A stretch of DNA of 64,000 nt from positions 1,488,001 through 1,552,000 of the forward strand of contig NC_022521.1 of the NCBI RefSeq assembly GCF_000591035.1, written 5' to 3'. Each line of letters opens with the position of its first letter. Within the stretch, counting starts at the first letter, position 1. The notes beneath the pieces were generated by a model that saw only the letters and a program-made list of their open reading frames with translations, ran no database searches and was not told the DNA's origin. This DNA is from Aeropyrum camini SY1 = JCM 12091 (GTDB taxonomy: Archaea > Thermoproteota > Thermoprotei_A > Sulfolobales > Acidilobaceae). This document shows positions 32,739 through 42,417 of the stretch, one piece after another. The position numbers were made by a program, and so were the translations under genes.

Positions 32739-34376
32739 CTAGCTGCAGAGCCAGCCACTCTCACCCGTTGGTTCTCCTAGACCTTCCACAGTCTTTACCA
32801 GACTGTTCTTGGAATACCGCGAGAGAGGCAAGGGGACGCCCTCGACGCTCCTCCCCGAATGAACCCCAGTGACCATCACCCTGTCCAGTAGGGTTCCGCG
32901 CGGTAGTCTACATTTGATAGCGGTTATGAGGGGGTAGCTCCCGGGCTGTCTTGCGTAGCAGATGCCGTCGGAGCACTCCTCAACCCAAAGGCTTCGCAGC
33001 ACTGTTCCCCTGGGGGCTATAATGGAGAGCATTTGAGGGTCGAACACGCTCCTCACCCACTTTATAAAGCTGGAGGCGAGCCTCTCCCTCCTACCCCAGA
33101 TGCCTGCGTCCATTCTAGAGGCCCTTGCTACTGGAAGTATCAGGATCCGTCTGACATTTACTCTCCTTACGAGTAGCCTCTCTTTGAGAAGAGTCTCTAG
33201 GAACTCCCTATTGAGCCTGTAGGATTCGCCCCTCTCGCCGGGGAGGCCCAGTATAAAGTTTATGCCGGGTAGGAGATGGGGCATGCCGTTCCATCCGCGT
33301 TGTGAGCCTACCTTATTTACGATTCTAATAGCCTCGAGAACGTCCTCGGGATGGGTGTTAAGGTTGTTTATCTTGGCTACCCTGGGGTCAGCGGTTTCCA
33401 AGCCCATAGCAGCTACGTCCCCTGGTGTGTGCAGCTCTACAATAGTCTTTAGCGCCTTCTCCGAGGCCATGGGATACCTTATTATGGTGCCGGGGTTGAC
33501 GTTGTCGATGTGTAGAACCCGTAGCCCCGGCGCGGCGCTCCTGATTCCGGTGAACAGACGCTCAAGGGCTCTAGGGTTTGGAGGGGGCCACTCCTCGCTG
33601 TCCAGCCCTGGGGAGCCGTATACCAGTATGTCCGCCTGTCTCCCGAGTCTGAAGTGGAGCACGCCTGCTCTATACAGGGCCTCCGCTTCTCTTGCTATAG
33701 CTTCGGGGCTCCTCTGTATAGGCCTACCTCTAAGGGGCTCGACGCAGAAGCTGCAGCCTCCTGAGATCCAGCGTGCGCAGCCCCTGTAGGTCTCTATCTC
33801 CGCAATAAGGTTACGGCCGTAGCTGGGGTGTTGCTTAACGATTCTAGCGCCTATAGGTGCTATCCTGTCGACTATACTGTAGTCCTCTCTAACCCTCCCT
33901 GGATCAGCCCTCTCCACGCCGTGTAGAGCCAGGTCTAGGAAGTACTCGTCAACATCACCAGTGACAAGGATGTCGAAACCCTCCCTCCTGAACTTCCAGG
34001 GAGGATACGCTATGGTTCCCCCTTTAACGCCGAGACCCCACTTGGCCGCCGGGCCGGCCAGTATCTTGAGAGGCCCCTCTATCAATTTAGCCCAGGTAAT
34101 AAGCTCCTCCGGCTCAGCAGGCTTTGCACCAATATACCTCCCGGGCACTACAACTCCAGCTATAAAAACGACAACGTCATACCCTGTAGCCCTCTGGAGC
34201 CAGGTCCTGCTCCTCCTGAATCTATCCACATCCACGTAGTCTACTCGGATACTCTTGTCCACGCTCCACAGCGCCCCAGCTATGTATCGTGGGTATACGT
34301 CGATGTATGGTGGAACGCCAAGCCCTCCAGGCTCGTCATTGTAGCCGTCGACTATGAGAACCCTCTCCAATGCCAT
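32739..34376 (-). CDS. Radical SAM protein (COG1031-like)
   Basis: A 545-residue protein. The N-terminal 170 residues resemble a B12-binding or Rossmann-like domain (VLIVDGYNDEPGG; DVVVFIAGVVVPGRY). The radical SAM core begins ETYRGCARWISGGCSFCVEP, where the cluster Cys residues are spaced C-x7-C-x2-C rather than the usual C-x3-C-x2-C; this is known in COG1031. Later parts include HIDNVNPGTI and LPGINFILGLPGERGES. The C-terminus of the family carries a helix-hairpin-helix. The reaction is unknown. It is downstream of the HIT gene on the same strand. Confidence 0.85.
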   Translation of the reverse strand: MALERVLIVDGYNDEPGGLGVPPYIDVYPRYIAGALWSVDKSIRVDYVDVDRFRRSRTWLQRATGYDVVVFIAGVVVPGRYIGAKPAEPEELITWAKLIEGPLKILAGPAAKWGLGVKGGTIAYPPWKFRREGFDILVTGDVDEYFLDLALHGVERADPGRVREDYSIVDRIAPIGARIVKQHPSYGRNLIAEIETYRGCARWISGGCSFCVEPLRGRPIQRSPEAIAREAEALYRAGVLHFRLGRQADILVYGSPGLDSEEWPPPNPRALERLFTGIRSAAPGLRVLHIDNVNPGTIIRYPMASEKALKTIVELHTPGDVAAMGLETADPRVAKINNLNTHPEDVLEAIRIVNKVGSQRGWNGMPHLLPGINFILGLPGERGESYRLNREFLETLLKERLLVRRVNVRRILILPVARASRMDAGIWGRRERLASSFIKWVRSVFDPQMLSIIAPRGTVLRSLWVEECSDGICYARQPGSYPLITAIKCRLPRGTLLDRVMVTGVHSGRSVEGVPLPLSRYSKNSLVKTVEGLGEPTGESGWLCS

Positions 34377-34496
34377 TCTCCGGCATCCCCATAAAGTAGC
34401 GTGCCGTCCATGGAAAATCCAAACATTCTATTATTCCGGAAGGGGTGTGATATTTACGAACCTAAAACCCCCTGGGAGGAGGCCCCCGGGGGAGTT

Positions 34497-34955
34497 TCAG
34501 TCTACCCTCAGGCCTAGCTCGCTGAGGTATGTTTCAACGAGCTTTCCAACACCCTGAAGCATCTCCAGGACCTCCTTAGCCTCCCTCGGGGTTATCTCGT
34601 GCCGGTCTCCCCAGAAGCTCCTGGGCGGCCCCCACCTGGGTATGACGTGGACGTGGAAGTGGAATATAATCTGTCCCGCGTACCTGCCACTGTTTGTCAA
34701 CACGTTAACAGCCGGGGCCCCAGCCTTCTCCCTGTAGTAACGCGCTATTGCCGAGGCGGCCAGCCATACCTTGGCAGCCACCCTGGGTGGGGCTGTGTGG
34801 ACACTCTCATAGTGCTCGTCTGGAACGACAAGTACGTGGCCCTTCGACGCCGGGTATCTGTCGAGGAAGACGGTCACGCCGTTGCCCTTATAGACCGTGT
34901 AGGCTTCCGCCTCTCCCCTTACTATCCTGCAGAATATGCATTCCACCTCAGCCAC
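34497..34955 (-). CDS. HIT-family nucleotide hydrolase or transferase
   Basis: A 152-residue HIT protein. It opens with CIFCRIVRGE, typical of HIT family members with a zinc-binding Cys pair, and has the histidine triad HFHVHVIPRWG. Such enzymes hydrolyse nucleotide phosphoramidates or adenylates. GTG 34955 is chosen because the TATA-like AATAAATATC (about 34982-34991, reverse strand) predicts a start near 34960; GTG 34958 or 34946 would also fit. An earlier in-frame ATG at 35021 would add sequence unlike the family. It is divergent from the thioredoxin gene. Confidence 0.86.
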   Translation of the reverse strand: MAEVECIFCRIVRGEAEAYTVYKGNGVTVFLDRYPASKGHVLVVPDEHYESVHTAPPRVAAKVWLAASAIARYYREKAGAPAVNVLTNSGRYAGQIIFHFHVHVIPRWGPPRSFWGDRHEITPREAKEVLEMLQGVGKLVETYLSELGLRVD

Positions 34956-35071
34956 CACAAACCCCGCTCTACAGACTGTCCTGATATTTATTCCGCCATA
35001 TATTTCACCGTCGGCATCCATGCTTACTACCTGGCCCTGAAACCCCCGGGGGGGGGTCGGGGGTGGTTGGA

Positions 35072-35503
35072 ATGGAGGTTGACCCGGAGCTTAGGGAGAT
35101 ACTGAGGAGAAAGGCGGCCAGCATCGTCAGGGAGGCTACAACCTGCTGTAGAGTGGATTATGGCGACGCCGTGGTCGAGGTCCTCGAGCCTGGAGAGCTG
35201 AGGGATATGCTGAGTAACTGTAAGGTGGTTATAGCGTTCTTCTACACCCCCACATGCCCCTACTGCCGGATGCTTAAACCGGTGTTTGAGGAGGCAGCGG
35301 GCTTCTACCGCGGGAAAGCCCTCTTTACAGCAGTTAACCTGGCTAGATTTCCGTTCATGAGTGACGCTCTCGGGATAATGGGCACACCAACAATAATAGC
35401 GTTTATAAGAGGTAGGGAGGCGGGCCGTCTGGTTGGGCTGGTACCGCCTGAGAAGTTAGAGTCGTTTATCGAGGCAGCCCTCCAAGCTGGAGGCTGCAAT
35501 TAG
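35072..35503 (+). CDS. Thioredoxin-like protein
   Basis: A 143-residue protein with a thioredoxin fold. The active site is FFYTPTCPYCRMLKPVFEEAA (CPYC, as in glutaredoxins), and the cis-Pro loop is MGTPTIIAF. A 50-residue N-terminal extension has an extra Cys pair (TTCCRVDYG) and a Cys in LSNCKVV. It is cytosolic, with no signal peptide. It probably reduces or oxidises protein disulfides; it could interact with the VKOR protein in the same organism, but there is no evidence for that here. ATG 35072 is preferred to GTG 35063. Confidence 0.87.
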   Translation: MEVDPELREILRRKAASIVREATTCCRVDYGDAVVEVLEPGELRDMLSNCKVVIAFFYTPTCPYCRMLKPVFEEAAGFYRGKALFTAVNLARFPFMSDALGIMGTPTIIAFIRGREAGRLVGLVPPEKLESFIEAALQAGGCN

Positions 35504-35525
35504 TCACCCCTCGGGGGGCAGCCTC

Positions 35526-36125
35526 ATGACGGATATATATTCTATCGTATCGTCTATAATACTCCTCTTCATAGTGCTTGACCCCGTAGGCGTGTCGCCT
35601 TATGTAGCCTCTATAGTGTCTAGGAGGCCGGAGGGGGAGAGGGAGAGGATAGTAAGGACTGCATTGGCGAGTGCAGGAGCGATACTGTTATCCTTCACCC
35701 TCATAGGCTCTGCGGTTCTCGACATACTTGGGGTCTCTATGGACGAGTTCAAAGTGGCGGCTGGCCTTCTACTCTTGATCTACGCTACGGCAGACCTCTT
35801 CGAAATCAAGATAGGCTACTCGGAGCCCTCTGGCGACGAGGTCGCTGTGTTTCCGCTTGCAACGCCCCTGCTTGCGGGTCCTGGGAGTATAGCGACTGTA
35901 ATGTACATAATGGGCTCGAGCGGTGTTGCTGTGGCCCTGATAGCCATTGCGGTCAACCTGGCCGTGGCATACCCTATACTCTATGCGAGTCTCAGGCTAA
36001 CCAGGCTACTAGGGCGGCACGGCTCGTTGCTGGTAGCAAAGTTTACAGCCTTTCTCATGGTTGGTTTCGCGGTATCCATTATATTCGACGGTCTGCGGGG
36101 TATAATGCCCAGGGCTTTCTCCTAA
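35526..36125 (+). CDS. MarC-family membrane protein
   Basis: A 199-residue membrane protein with six predicted transmembrane helices. Family landmarks are FIVLDPVGVSPYVASI in helix 1-2, GLLLLIYA and FPLATPLLAGPGSIATVM. The function is unknown; family members were once linked to multiple antibiotic resistance, but that was later doubted. It lies 22 nt after the thioredoxin gene and is probably on the same transcript. Confidence 0.88.
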   Translation: MTDIYSIVSSIILLFIVLDPVGVSPYVASIVSRRPEGERERIVRTALASAGAILLSFTLIGSAVLDILGVSMDEFKVAAGLLLLIYATADLFEIKIGYSEPSGDEVAVFPLATPLLAGPGSIATVMYIMGSSGVAVALIAIAVNLAVAYPILYASLRLTRLLGRHGSLLVAKFTAFLMVGFAVSIIFDGLRGIMPRAFS

Positions 36126-36177
36126 CACCTGATAATCCCCATGGGCTCAATTAAGGTGTGGCGCCTGTAACTATGAG

Positions 36178-36576
36178 GTGGGTGGGGTGATGCTAGGTTT
36201 AGACGGGCTTGAGGGAATCTTCTGCGAGAGGGAATGGGTTGTTGAGGAGGGGCACGCCGCCGCGCATCTCAGGAGCCGGGGACTAGAGGTCCTCGCCACA
36301 CCTTACATGCTGCTCTACGGCGAGGTGACCGCGAGGGAGTGCCTGGATCGGCGTCTCCCTGAGGATATTGTTAGCGTGGGCGTCGAGGCGCTTGTGAGAC
36401 ACCTTGCCCCAGTCCCTGTAGGCGGGAGGGTTTTGGTTAATGCTAGGATTGTCGGAGTGGCAGGGAGGAGTGTCTCCGTGTTGGTGCGTGTAACGAGGGA
36501 TGACGGGGTCATCGCTGGGGAGATCTACCATGTTAGGAGGGTTGTATCGCTTGAGGACCTCAAAAACCGTGTCTAA
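36178..36576 (+). CDS. Hotdog-fold thioesterase-like protein
   Basis: A 132-residue protein with the hotdog fold. The helical core segment has ATPYMLLYGEVTARECL, and the sheet has VSVGVEALVRHLAPVPVGGRV and VNARIVGVAGRSVSVLVRV. This pattern resembles FlK-type fluoroacetyl-CoA thioesterases and related acyl-CoA thioesterases (Thr, Glu and His in homologous places). The substrate is unknown. GTG 36178 or ATG 36190 could start translation; GTGATG near the start suggests the latter. Confidence 0.77.
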   Translation: MGGVMLGLDGLEGIFCEREWVVEEGHAAAHLRSRGLEVLATPYMLLYGEVTARECLDRRLPEDIVSVGVEALVRHLAPVPVGGRVLVNARIVGVAGRSVSVLVRVTRDDGVIAGEIYHVRRVVSLEDLKNRV

Positions 36577-36593
36577 CCGTCTCAGGCGGGGCG

Positions 36594-36632
36594 GGTTAGA
36601 GGGTAGAAACCTTTTTACACTAAACTCTAACC
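36594..36632. promoter_or_regulatory. Inverted repeat upstream of the MMPL gene
   Basis: GGTTAGAG (36594-36601) and CTCTAACC (36625-36632) form a perfect 8-bp inverted repeat with a 23-nt loop containing CCTTTTTACAC. It lies just upstream of the TATA box at 36638-36647. It could be an operator for the transporter gene or a terminator of the hotdog gene. Confidence 0.4.
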
Positions 36633-36637
36633 GTGTA

Positions 36638-36647
36638 TCGTTTATAA
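36638..36647 (+). promoter_or_regulatory. TATA box of the MMPL gene
   Basis: TCGTTTATAA is centred about 34 nt upstream of the GTG at 36677, predicting an mRNA with a leader of only a few nucleotides. Confidence 0.45.
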
Positions 36648-36676
36648 CCATTTTCCGTTAACGCCCCATATTTCGG

Positions 36677-39600
36677 GTGTCGAGGCTTTTGCCGAGGGTT
36701 CTCTACAAGGCGGTGGCTCGCTACCACATACTAATACTTGTAGCTTGGTTCATAGTCGCCGCGCTACTGGCACCGTATGCGCTAAAGCTCGACGAGGTGC
36801 TGGTCACAGAGACCGAGTCGTTCCTGCCGGAGACTGCGGAGAGTAGGATGGCTGAGGAGGAGGTAGCGAAGATACTAAGCGAGGAGGGGCAGAGCGGGTC
36901 TGCAAGTGTTCTGGGGGTTCTGGGCTCCGCCGACGCTCTAATACTGGTCGCTGGCCTGGAGAAGCCTTTGGACCCCTCCAGCTATAGGGCGCTGAAGAAT
37001 CACGGTTACGACGAGCTGGGAGTGAAATATAGTTTGTTCTCATGGATAGATATTGTGGACAAAGCTGTGGAGAGCCTGGAGCCCGCGCTGGAGCAGGCTG
37101 TGGAGGGGGGAGTGCAGGCCTTCGAAGGCGGCTATAGCATATGGAAGTCCTACCAGGAAGCGTCGGGGAGGCTTGAGAGCCTTGCAGAGTCGACGGACAG
37201 CCTGAAGCTCCTTCTAGTGGAGACTGACAAGGCCTACTCCAGCCTAGCGTCTTCATGGGGAGAGCTAGCCGCTTTAAGGGGCGTCATGGAGTCGGCCTCA
37301 ACCCCTGTTATAGAGATTTGCAGCAGCGTTGGCCCTGTATACGCGTCTATATACCTAGACGTAGTCAGAACTGAAGGGGCTCTGGAGTTCTACACCAACG
37401 CCTATACCACGGGCCTCCAGGATGTCGACATAACGGTCGTAACACTGCTCACATACGTTCCGGAGGCGGACCTCGACCCTGTCGAGAGGGGTTTCATAGT
37501 TTACGTGTACACAGAGACTCTCAACCTCGGAGGCCCGGGAGCATTTGACAACGCTACCGCGGCCCAAATAGCATATAAGGCAGCGGCGGCAAAGATAGGA
37601 GAGACCAGCCTCCTTCAAGCCTACCACCAGGCGTGGCTGCAGGCCGTTTCCCAGGCACCGGAGCTAAAGCTATTCATGGCTGAGGACGCTAAGGCGGGTC
37701 AGGTTAGGCTAAAGGCTGTAGTTGAGGATATCGCTGGGCAGGTAACTAACGCTGCGGCAAGGGCTGTGGCGGAGGAGGCCGCCTCACGGCTGCCGGACAA
37801 CGTTAAGGATGCATACAGCCTCTACGTAGACACACTCCTTTCAGAGGGTTGCACAGAGGAGGCGGCCGAAAAGGCCCTCCAAAAGGCAGTGGCTCAGGTT
37901 CTCCTGGCAAGAGGCCTTCCGCCGGAGTACGGAGAGGCTCTGGCAGCGGCGTTCGCTAGAGGAGACTACAACTCCTACCTACAAACCGCCGCCCTCGCCT
38001 CCGCTCAACTAGCCTTAGCGGAGGCAAACACCACGACATTACAGCCTGAGGACCTCGCTTCGATACTAACTGCCTACGACCCAGAGGCCTCGGGCGCCAT
38101 AGCTTCTGGGGAGGCGTTAGACGAGGCTCTAGAAGCCCTAGTATCCCGGGTTTCAGGTCTACCTCCGGAAGTGGCAGGGCTGGTTGTCCGGGGAATGGTC
38201 GAGGAGGCGGCGGCCAGGCTAGTTCTGTCTAACACGCCACCCCAAGCCATAGATATAGCGGAGGCCGTGCTGAAGCCTACGCCACCCCTCACCGAGGAGG
38301 AGGCCCTCTCAAGGATAAGATTATACCTTCAGCAGCAGATGATTCTCCAGGGCATGCCGGAGGACCTTGCGGAGAAGGCTGCCAGCGCTGCTGAGGAGGC
38401 ATGGAGGGAGGGTGATGAGGGGGCCGTTGTCCAAAGGCTGGTTGAGGAGGCTGCTTACGAGGCTGCTGCTAATGTTTTAGAGGGGTTCAAGGGTGTTCTT
38501 GTTGAGGATGACATGGAAGGCTTCCTCATAGTCTACCTAGGCAGGGGAGGCTATGAGGAGGTTAAGTCTGCTTCTGAGGATGTCAAGAGGCTTGTGGATG
38601 ATGCTCTGGGCACTGACTCTAGGGTAATGCTGGCGGGCGAGGAGGCCCTAAGGAAAGAGCTGCAGGACGCCGTGGTGGAGGACCTCAGGAGGAGCGATAT
38701 GGCAAGCTCCATCATCGTGGTTGCAATACTGGCGGTGGTTATAGGCACCATCCTAGGGGTCATAATACCCTTCATAGGTATAGGCGCGGGCCTCACGGTA
38801 GCCCTCGCCATCCTATACTTCCTCGCATCCAACGATATAGTGGATGTCACAAGCCAGTCGAGGGCTATAGTGTTCACAACAGGCCTCGGCCTGGGTATAG
38901 ACTACTCCGCCTACGTGACCAAGAAGTTCCGGGACAACATGAGAGGCTCTCGAGGAGCCTGGGAGGCGGCGGGTAAAGCGGCCTCCCAGAGTGTGAGGCC
39001 CGTGCTAGCTGGGGCTTTCGCGGCTGCGGCAGGCTTCTCCTCCCTAATGCTCGCCTTCGAGTTCCCCTTCGTGAAGTCCATAGGAGCCACAGTACCGATA
39101 GCAATACTTTCCGTGGCCGTGGCTAGCCTCACCCTAACACCCGCCATACTAGCCCTCGTAGGGTGGGCCAGTGTGCTGTGGTTCCCCACCTGCCCTTACA
39201 AGTCCTACCAGCCAGGGTCCAGGCTATTCAAAGGCTTAGTCTCGACCGCTGGAAGGGCGGCGCCCATTCTACTCCCCATCCTTGTTGTCGCTGGTTTAGC
39301 GGGGGTGTACTACGCTGCCACCGGCTTCCAGGGGAGCTTTGACATTATGATAAGCCTCCCTAAGGGGACGGGGGTGTACGAGTCTATGCAGCACCTGTTA
39401 AGCGAGTACGACGCCCCCAGGCTGTTCCCACAGTATATAGTGGCCTCCACTGCTTCCATAGCGTCCACTGTTGCTGATGCTGCCGATGATCTGGAGTGCG
39501 TTAGGGAGGCGGAGGCGGATGGCAGGCTGGTATATGTCGTCCTCGACACAAACCCCCTAAACACTGAGGCCGTGGAGTGTGTCGAGCAGCTGAGGAGCAG

Positions 39601-40234
39601 GGTTAAGGAGGTCGACCCAGACAGTTTGGTGGGAGGTAGTGCGGCTATAAACCTCGACCTGAGAGACTACCTATATAGGGCGTTCTACAGTAGGGTCATA
39701 CCGGCGGCCGCTCTCCTGGTGGCGGCAATCATATCAGTGTTCTACGGCAGCATACCAGCAGCCCTCTCAGGCGTGGCCAGTATACTCTTCGCGGCGGCCT
39801 GGTCCCTATCCACTGTAAGCCTCCTATCAAGCCAGACAGGCATCGAGCCGCCATGGTTCGCCCCTGTGCTTCTGGCCGCGGCGCTGCTCGGAGTGGGAAT
39901 GGACTATATAAGCTTCTACGTGAACCACGCTCGGGAAGCCTTCCTCAAGGGAGACGGCTCGAGATACTATATCGAAGCCGCCTCAACAGGCACAGGCCTA
40001 GTCCTTGGCTTAGCCTTCATAATGGGCGGAGCCTACGCCGGGCTCACCCTAAGCAGGGTCGAGGCTCTGCAGGCGATAGGCGTGAGCCTCTCCCTAGGAG
40101 TTATACTCGCAGGGATACTAGCCTCCCTACTGCTTATACCCCCGGCGATGGCACTACTGAAGAGTAGATTCTGGTGGCCCCTCACCGGAGCCGGTAGAAG
40201 TGGCGGTGGTGCCGGGAAGGTTGAAGGGAGCTGA
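36677..40234 (+). CDS. Giant MMPL/RND-type transporter
   Basis: A 1185-residue membrane transporter. A first transmembrane helix (LILVAWFIVAALLAPYAL, about residues 17-34) is followed by a very large, alanine- and glutamate-rich, probably helical external domain of about 620 residues. Then come one bundle of helices (from SSIIVVAILAVVIGTILG to about residue 840) and, after a second external loop, another bundle at the C-terminus. The motifs GLGIDYSAY and GVGMDYISF place the conserved Asp-Tyr of MMPL proteins in both halves. It would export a lipid or other hydrophobic molecule by proton coupling. The external domain is much larger than usual. It is translationally linked to the next gene (TGATG). 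Confidence 0.88.
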   Translation: MSRLLPRVLYKAVARYHILILVAWFIVAALLAPYALKLDEVLVTETESFLPETAESRMAEEEVAKILSEEGQSGSASVLGVLGSADALILVAGLEKPLDPSSYRALKNHGYDELGVKYSLFSWIDIVDKAVESLEPALEQAVEGGVQAFEGGYSIWKSYQEASGRLESLAESTDSLKLLLVETDKAYSSLASSWGELAALRGVMESASTPVIEICSSVGPVYASIYLDVVRTEGALEFYTNAYTTGLQDVDITVVTLLTYVPEADLDPVERGFIVYVYTETLNLGGPGAFDNATAAQIAYKAAAAKIGETSLLQAYHQAWLQAVSQAPELKLFMAEDAKAGQVRLKAVVEDIAGQVTNAAARAVAEEAASRLPDNVKDAYSLYVDTLLSEGCTEEAAEKALQKAVAQVLLARGLPPEYGEALAAAFARGDYNSYLQTAALASAQLALAEANTTTLQPEDLASILTAYDPEASGAIASGEALDEALEALVSRVSGLPPEVAGLVVRGMVEEAAARLVLSNTPPQAIDIAEAVLKPTPPLTEEEALSRIRLYLQQQMILQGMPEDLAEKAASAAEEAWREGDEGAVVQRLVEEAAYEAAANVLEGFKGVLVEDDMEGFLIVYLGRGGYEEVKSASEDVKRLVDDALGTDSRVMLAGEEALRKELQDAVVEDLRRSDMASSIIVVAILAVVIGTILGVIIPFIGIGAGLTVALAILYFLASNDIVDVTSQSRAIVFTTGLGLGIDYSAYVTKKFRDNMRGSRGAWEAAGKAASQSVRPVLAGAFAAAAGFSSLMLAFEFPFVKSIGATVPIAILSVAVASLTLTPAILALVGWASVLWFPTCPYKSYQPGSRLFKGLVSTAGRAAPILLPILVVAGLAGVYYAATGFQGSFDIMISLPKGTGVYESMQHLLSEYDAPRLFPQYIVASTASIASTVADAADDLECVREAEADGRLVYVVLDTNPLNTEAVECVEQLRSRVKEVDPDSLVGGSAAINLDLRDYLYRAFYSRVIPAAALLVAAIISVFYGSIPAALSGVASILFAAAWSLSTVSLLSSQTGIEPPWFAPVLLAAALLGVGMDYISFYVNHAREAFLKGDGSRYYIEAASTGTGLVLGLAFIMGGAYAGLTLSRVEALQAIGVSLSLGVILAGILASLLLIPPAMALLKSRFWWPLTGAGRSGGGAGKVEGS

Positions 40235-40235
40235 T

Positions 40236-41189
40236 GTGGAGTTCATAGACTTCCACGTGCATATGCCATACTGGATAAGGGACCCTGCAAAGTCATGCCG
40301 CCGGCTGCTGCTCGAGGAGCTGACTGCTGGGGCTGTGGGGGCTATCGTTATAGGTGTGGACGCGAGCCTCGAGGCCGTAAAACGCAGGGTCACACCCCGT
40401 GAGATCGTCGATGCGGCTATGGAGGACTTCGACCTCCTAGCCTTCCAACAGGTGGGATATATCGGCCGGATGGTTATGGAGCCGGAGAAATTCCTGGAAG
40501 ACTTCCTTGGGGACTTCCACAAGCACAGGAGGGGGCCTGAGGACCTCAAGGCGTGTAAGACTGTGGACCCCAAGTTCTTCCACATTATAGTGTCTTACTC
40601 TCCAGGCCGTGAAGAGGAGATCGCAGAGATTGTCAGAAGTGATCCCACCATACTCGGGGTTAAGGTATTCCCCACCTTCCACTTCACACGGCCCGACAGC
40701 CCAAGGCTAAACAAGGTTTACCGGGCTGTGGAGGAGGCGGGAGGGCTGGTCGTAGTACACACAGGCTGCGACCCAGGACCATGGGAGCTCACCAGGTTCT
40801 GCAGCGAGGCGAGGCCTAGCTACGTGGCCAACGCAGCCAAGAGGTTCGAGAACCTAACCTTCGTAATAGCGCACCTTGGAGCCTACAGCGCCCTCAAACC
40901 CGGAATATTCTTCGAGGAAACCCTCAAGGCACTCCATCTGGAGAACGTCTACGCCGACACAAGCGCGGCAGACCCCTTCTTCGCAGCTATGGCCGCTAAA
41001 GAGGGCTTCGCTGACAAAATCCTCTTCGGAAGCGACTACCCATACGTCTCCGGCTATAACGTGGCGACAGCCGCTAAGGAGATTCTATCGCTAGAAATTG
41101 ACGAGAGCGATAAGGAGGCGATACTCCGGCTCAACGCGGAAAAACTGCTTAACAGCCTACCACGAGGTAGAGAGCTAGCCGCCGATTAA
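40236..41189 (+). CDS. Amidohydrolase family protein
   Basis: A 317-residue TIM-barrel metal-dependent hydrolase (amidohydrolase-related group). The metal-binding HxH is in MEFIDFHVHMPYW, a His is in GLVVVHTGCDPG, another in TFVIAHLGAYS, and the Asp in ILFGSDYPY. These fit the barrel metal site. The substrate is unknown; the family includes decarboxylases of the ACMSD type. GTG 40236 is chosen because it overlaps the MMPL stop as TGATG-like sequence and follows AGGGAG. An alternative frame start at 40200 would overlap the MMPL coding region more deeply. Confidence 0.86.
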   Translation: MEFIDFHVHMPYWIRDPAKSCRRLLLEELTAGAVGAIVIGVDASLEAVKRRVTPREIVDAAMEDFDLLAFQQVGYIGRMVMEPEKFLEDFLGDFHKHRRGPEDLKACKTVDPKFFHIIVSYSPGREEEIAEIVRSDPTILGVKVFPTFHFTRPDSPRLNKVYRAVEEAGGLVVVHTGCDPGPWELTRFCSEARPSYVANAAKRFENLTFVIAHLGAYSALKPGIFFEETLKALHLENVYADTSAADPFFAAMAAKEGFADKILFGSDYPYVSGYNVATAAKEILSLEIDESDKEAILRLNAEKLLNSLPRGRELAAD

Positions 41190-41387
41190 AATAGACTGAC
41201 TAGATCAGCCATAATCTTATCTTGTCCATAAAATTTAGATGACCTACTTTTGGCATATTAGGATAATATCTTGTTTTACAGCTTGTGAGAATCAATTTTC
41301 AAAAGCTCTATATACTAATAACTAGCCTAGTTAATTGGTTATTTATAATGGGAAAAATTAATTTGAAATATAAAATTATTTTAATTA
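41190..41387. other. AT-rich intergenic sequence
   Basis: This stretch is strikingly AT-rich compared with the surrounding GC-rich genome, and that composition extends into the decayed endonuclease gene and to about 42470. No gene was seen. TATA-like strings near 41340-41385 (TTATTTATAAT) could have driven the former gene. Confidence 0.6.
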
Positions 41388-42417
41388 TTGGGTGTACATG
41401 GATTGTCTTTAGATAAAATAGTCAACGTTATCATCGAAGCTTTAGAGAAAATACGTGAGTATGAGCCCAAAAAGAAAACAAAGAAAACTCTTACAGAGGC
41501 CACCACAAAATCAGCTCTAATAGAGCCAATATTAGCTATTCTAGGGTGGGACGTAAGAGATCCTCGACTCGTAGAGAAAGAATATAAGTTCGACAGTGGC
41601 GTTACTGCAGATTATGCTTTGAAAATTAATGGTAATCCTATCATCGTTGTTGAAGCAAAAAGGCTGGGCGTTAGCCCGGATAGGCTTATGGATGAGATTA
41701 GCAAATGTGAGGCATATCTTAACCACTAAGTTAGCCACCTGGTTATAACCGATGGAAGAAGATGGATCATGTATAATTGTAAGTTTAACACAGCATTAGA
41801 TGAAGTGGATCTATTGAAAACTCCTCCTCCTGAGACGTTCTATAAGTTATTGAGATGGCTATGGAGGCAATTACTAGAGAGCAGATTAATGAGTGAAGGG
41901 GTTAAGGATCCTTGGAGTATCAGGTCTGGATGGGTAAATGGTATTTACGGCGTTGATTTGATGACTTTAGATGAAGAAATTAGAAAAGCTGAGAGACGTA
42001 GAAGGCGGGGAAGAACGTTAACTGGTGAGAGGATTAGTGAAATAGCTTTGAAGCTTATAGGAAGAGATGTTTATTCTGGTGAAAGAGTTCCTCCTAAATT
42101 TATTATTACAACATGTTACAACATGTGGAGAAATGAGAGTTAGGCGTTGGAAAGATGTTCTAGTCAATGTAGTCAAATTCCTCTACACTAACTCGTATAT
42201 ATCCAAATAAGACTTACCGATTGGGCTGCCAAATTCTCACAGGTATGTTGTTAATGATGTAGATGAGCATGAAGATGGCAGCGAGTTCAGGAATCCCGAG
42301 CTGGTTTGCGATATATTTGTTGAGACTAATTGGAGTGCAAGTAAAATCATACACATTTCTAGATACCTAGCAGATGTTTATGGCCCTGGTTCCGACAAAA
42401 TAGTATTGGTTTTTTGA
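41388..42417 (+). pseudogene. Decayed restriction-endonuclease-like gene
   Basis: One former gene is broken by at least three lesions. Frame one runs from TTG 41388 and reads like the N-terminal nuclease domain of type I/IV restriction proteins: TEATTKSALIEPILAILGWDVRDPR, shown here as ALIEPILAILGWDVRDP, and IVVEAKRLG, which carries the E-x-K of a PD-(D/E)XK site. It stops at TAA 41727-41729, but the same frame continues with HLVITDGRRWIMYN, the expected next segment. A frameshift near 42130 moves the sense into another frame (RRWKDVLVNVVKFLY), which has a further TAA at about 42208 and runs on (FVETNWSASKIIHI) to 42417. It is AT-rich, a sign of horizontal transfer. An old function in cleaving foreign DNA is inferred. 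Confidence 0.78.

Noticed and set aside
36594-36632. Recombination site
   Set aside because: Only an 8-bp inverted repeat beside a promoter; nothing mobile nearby.
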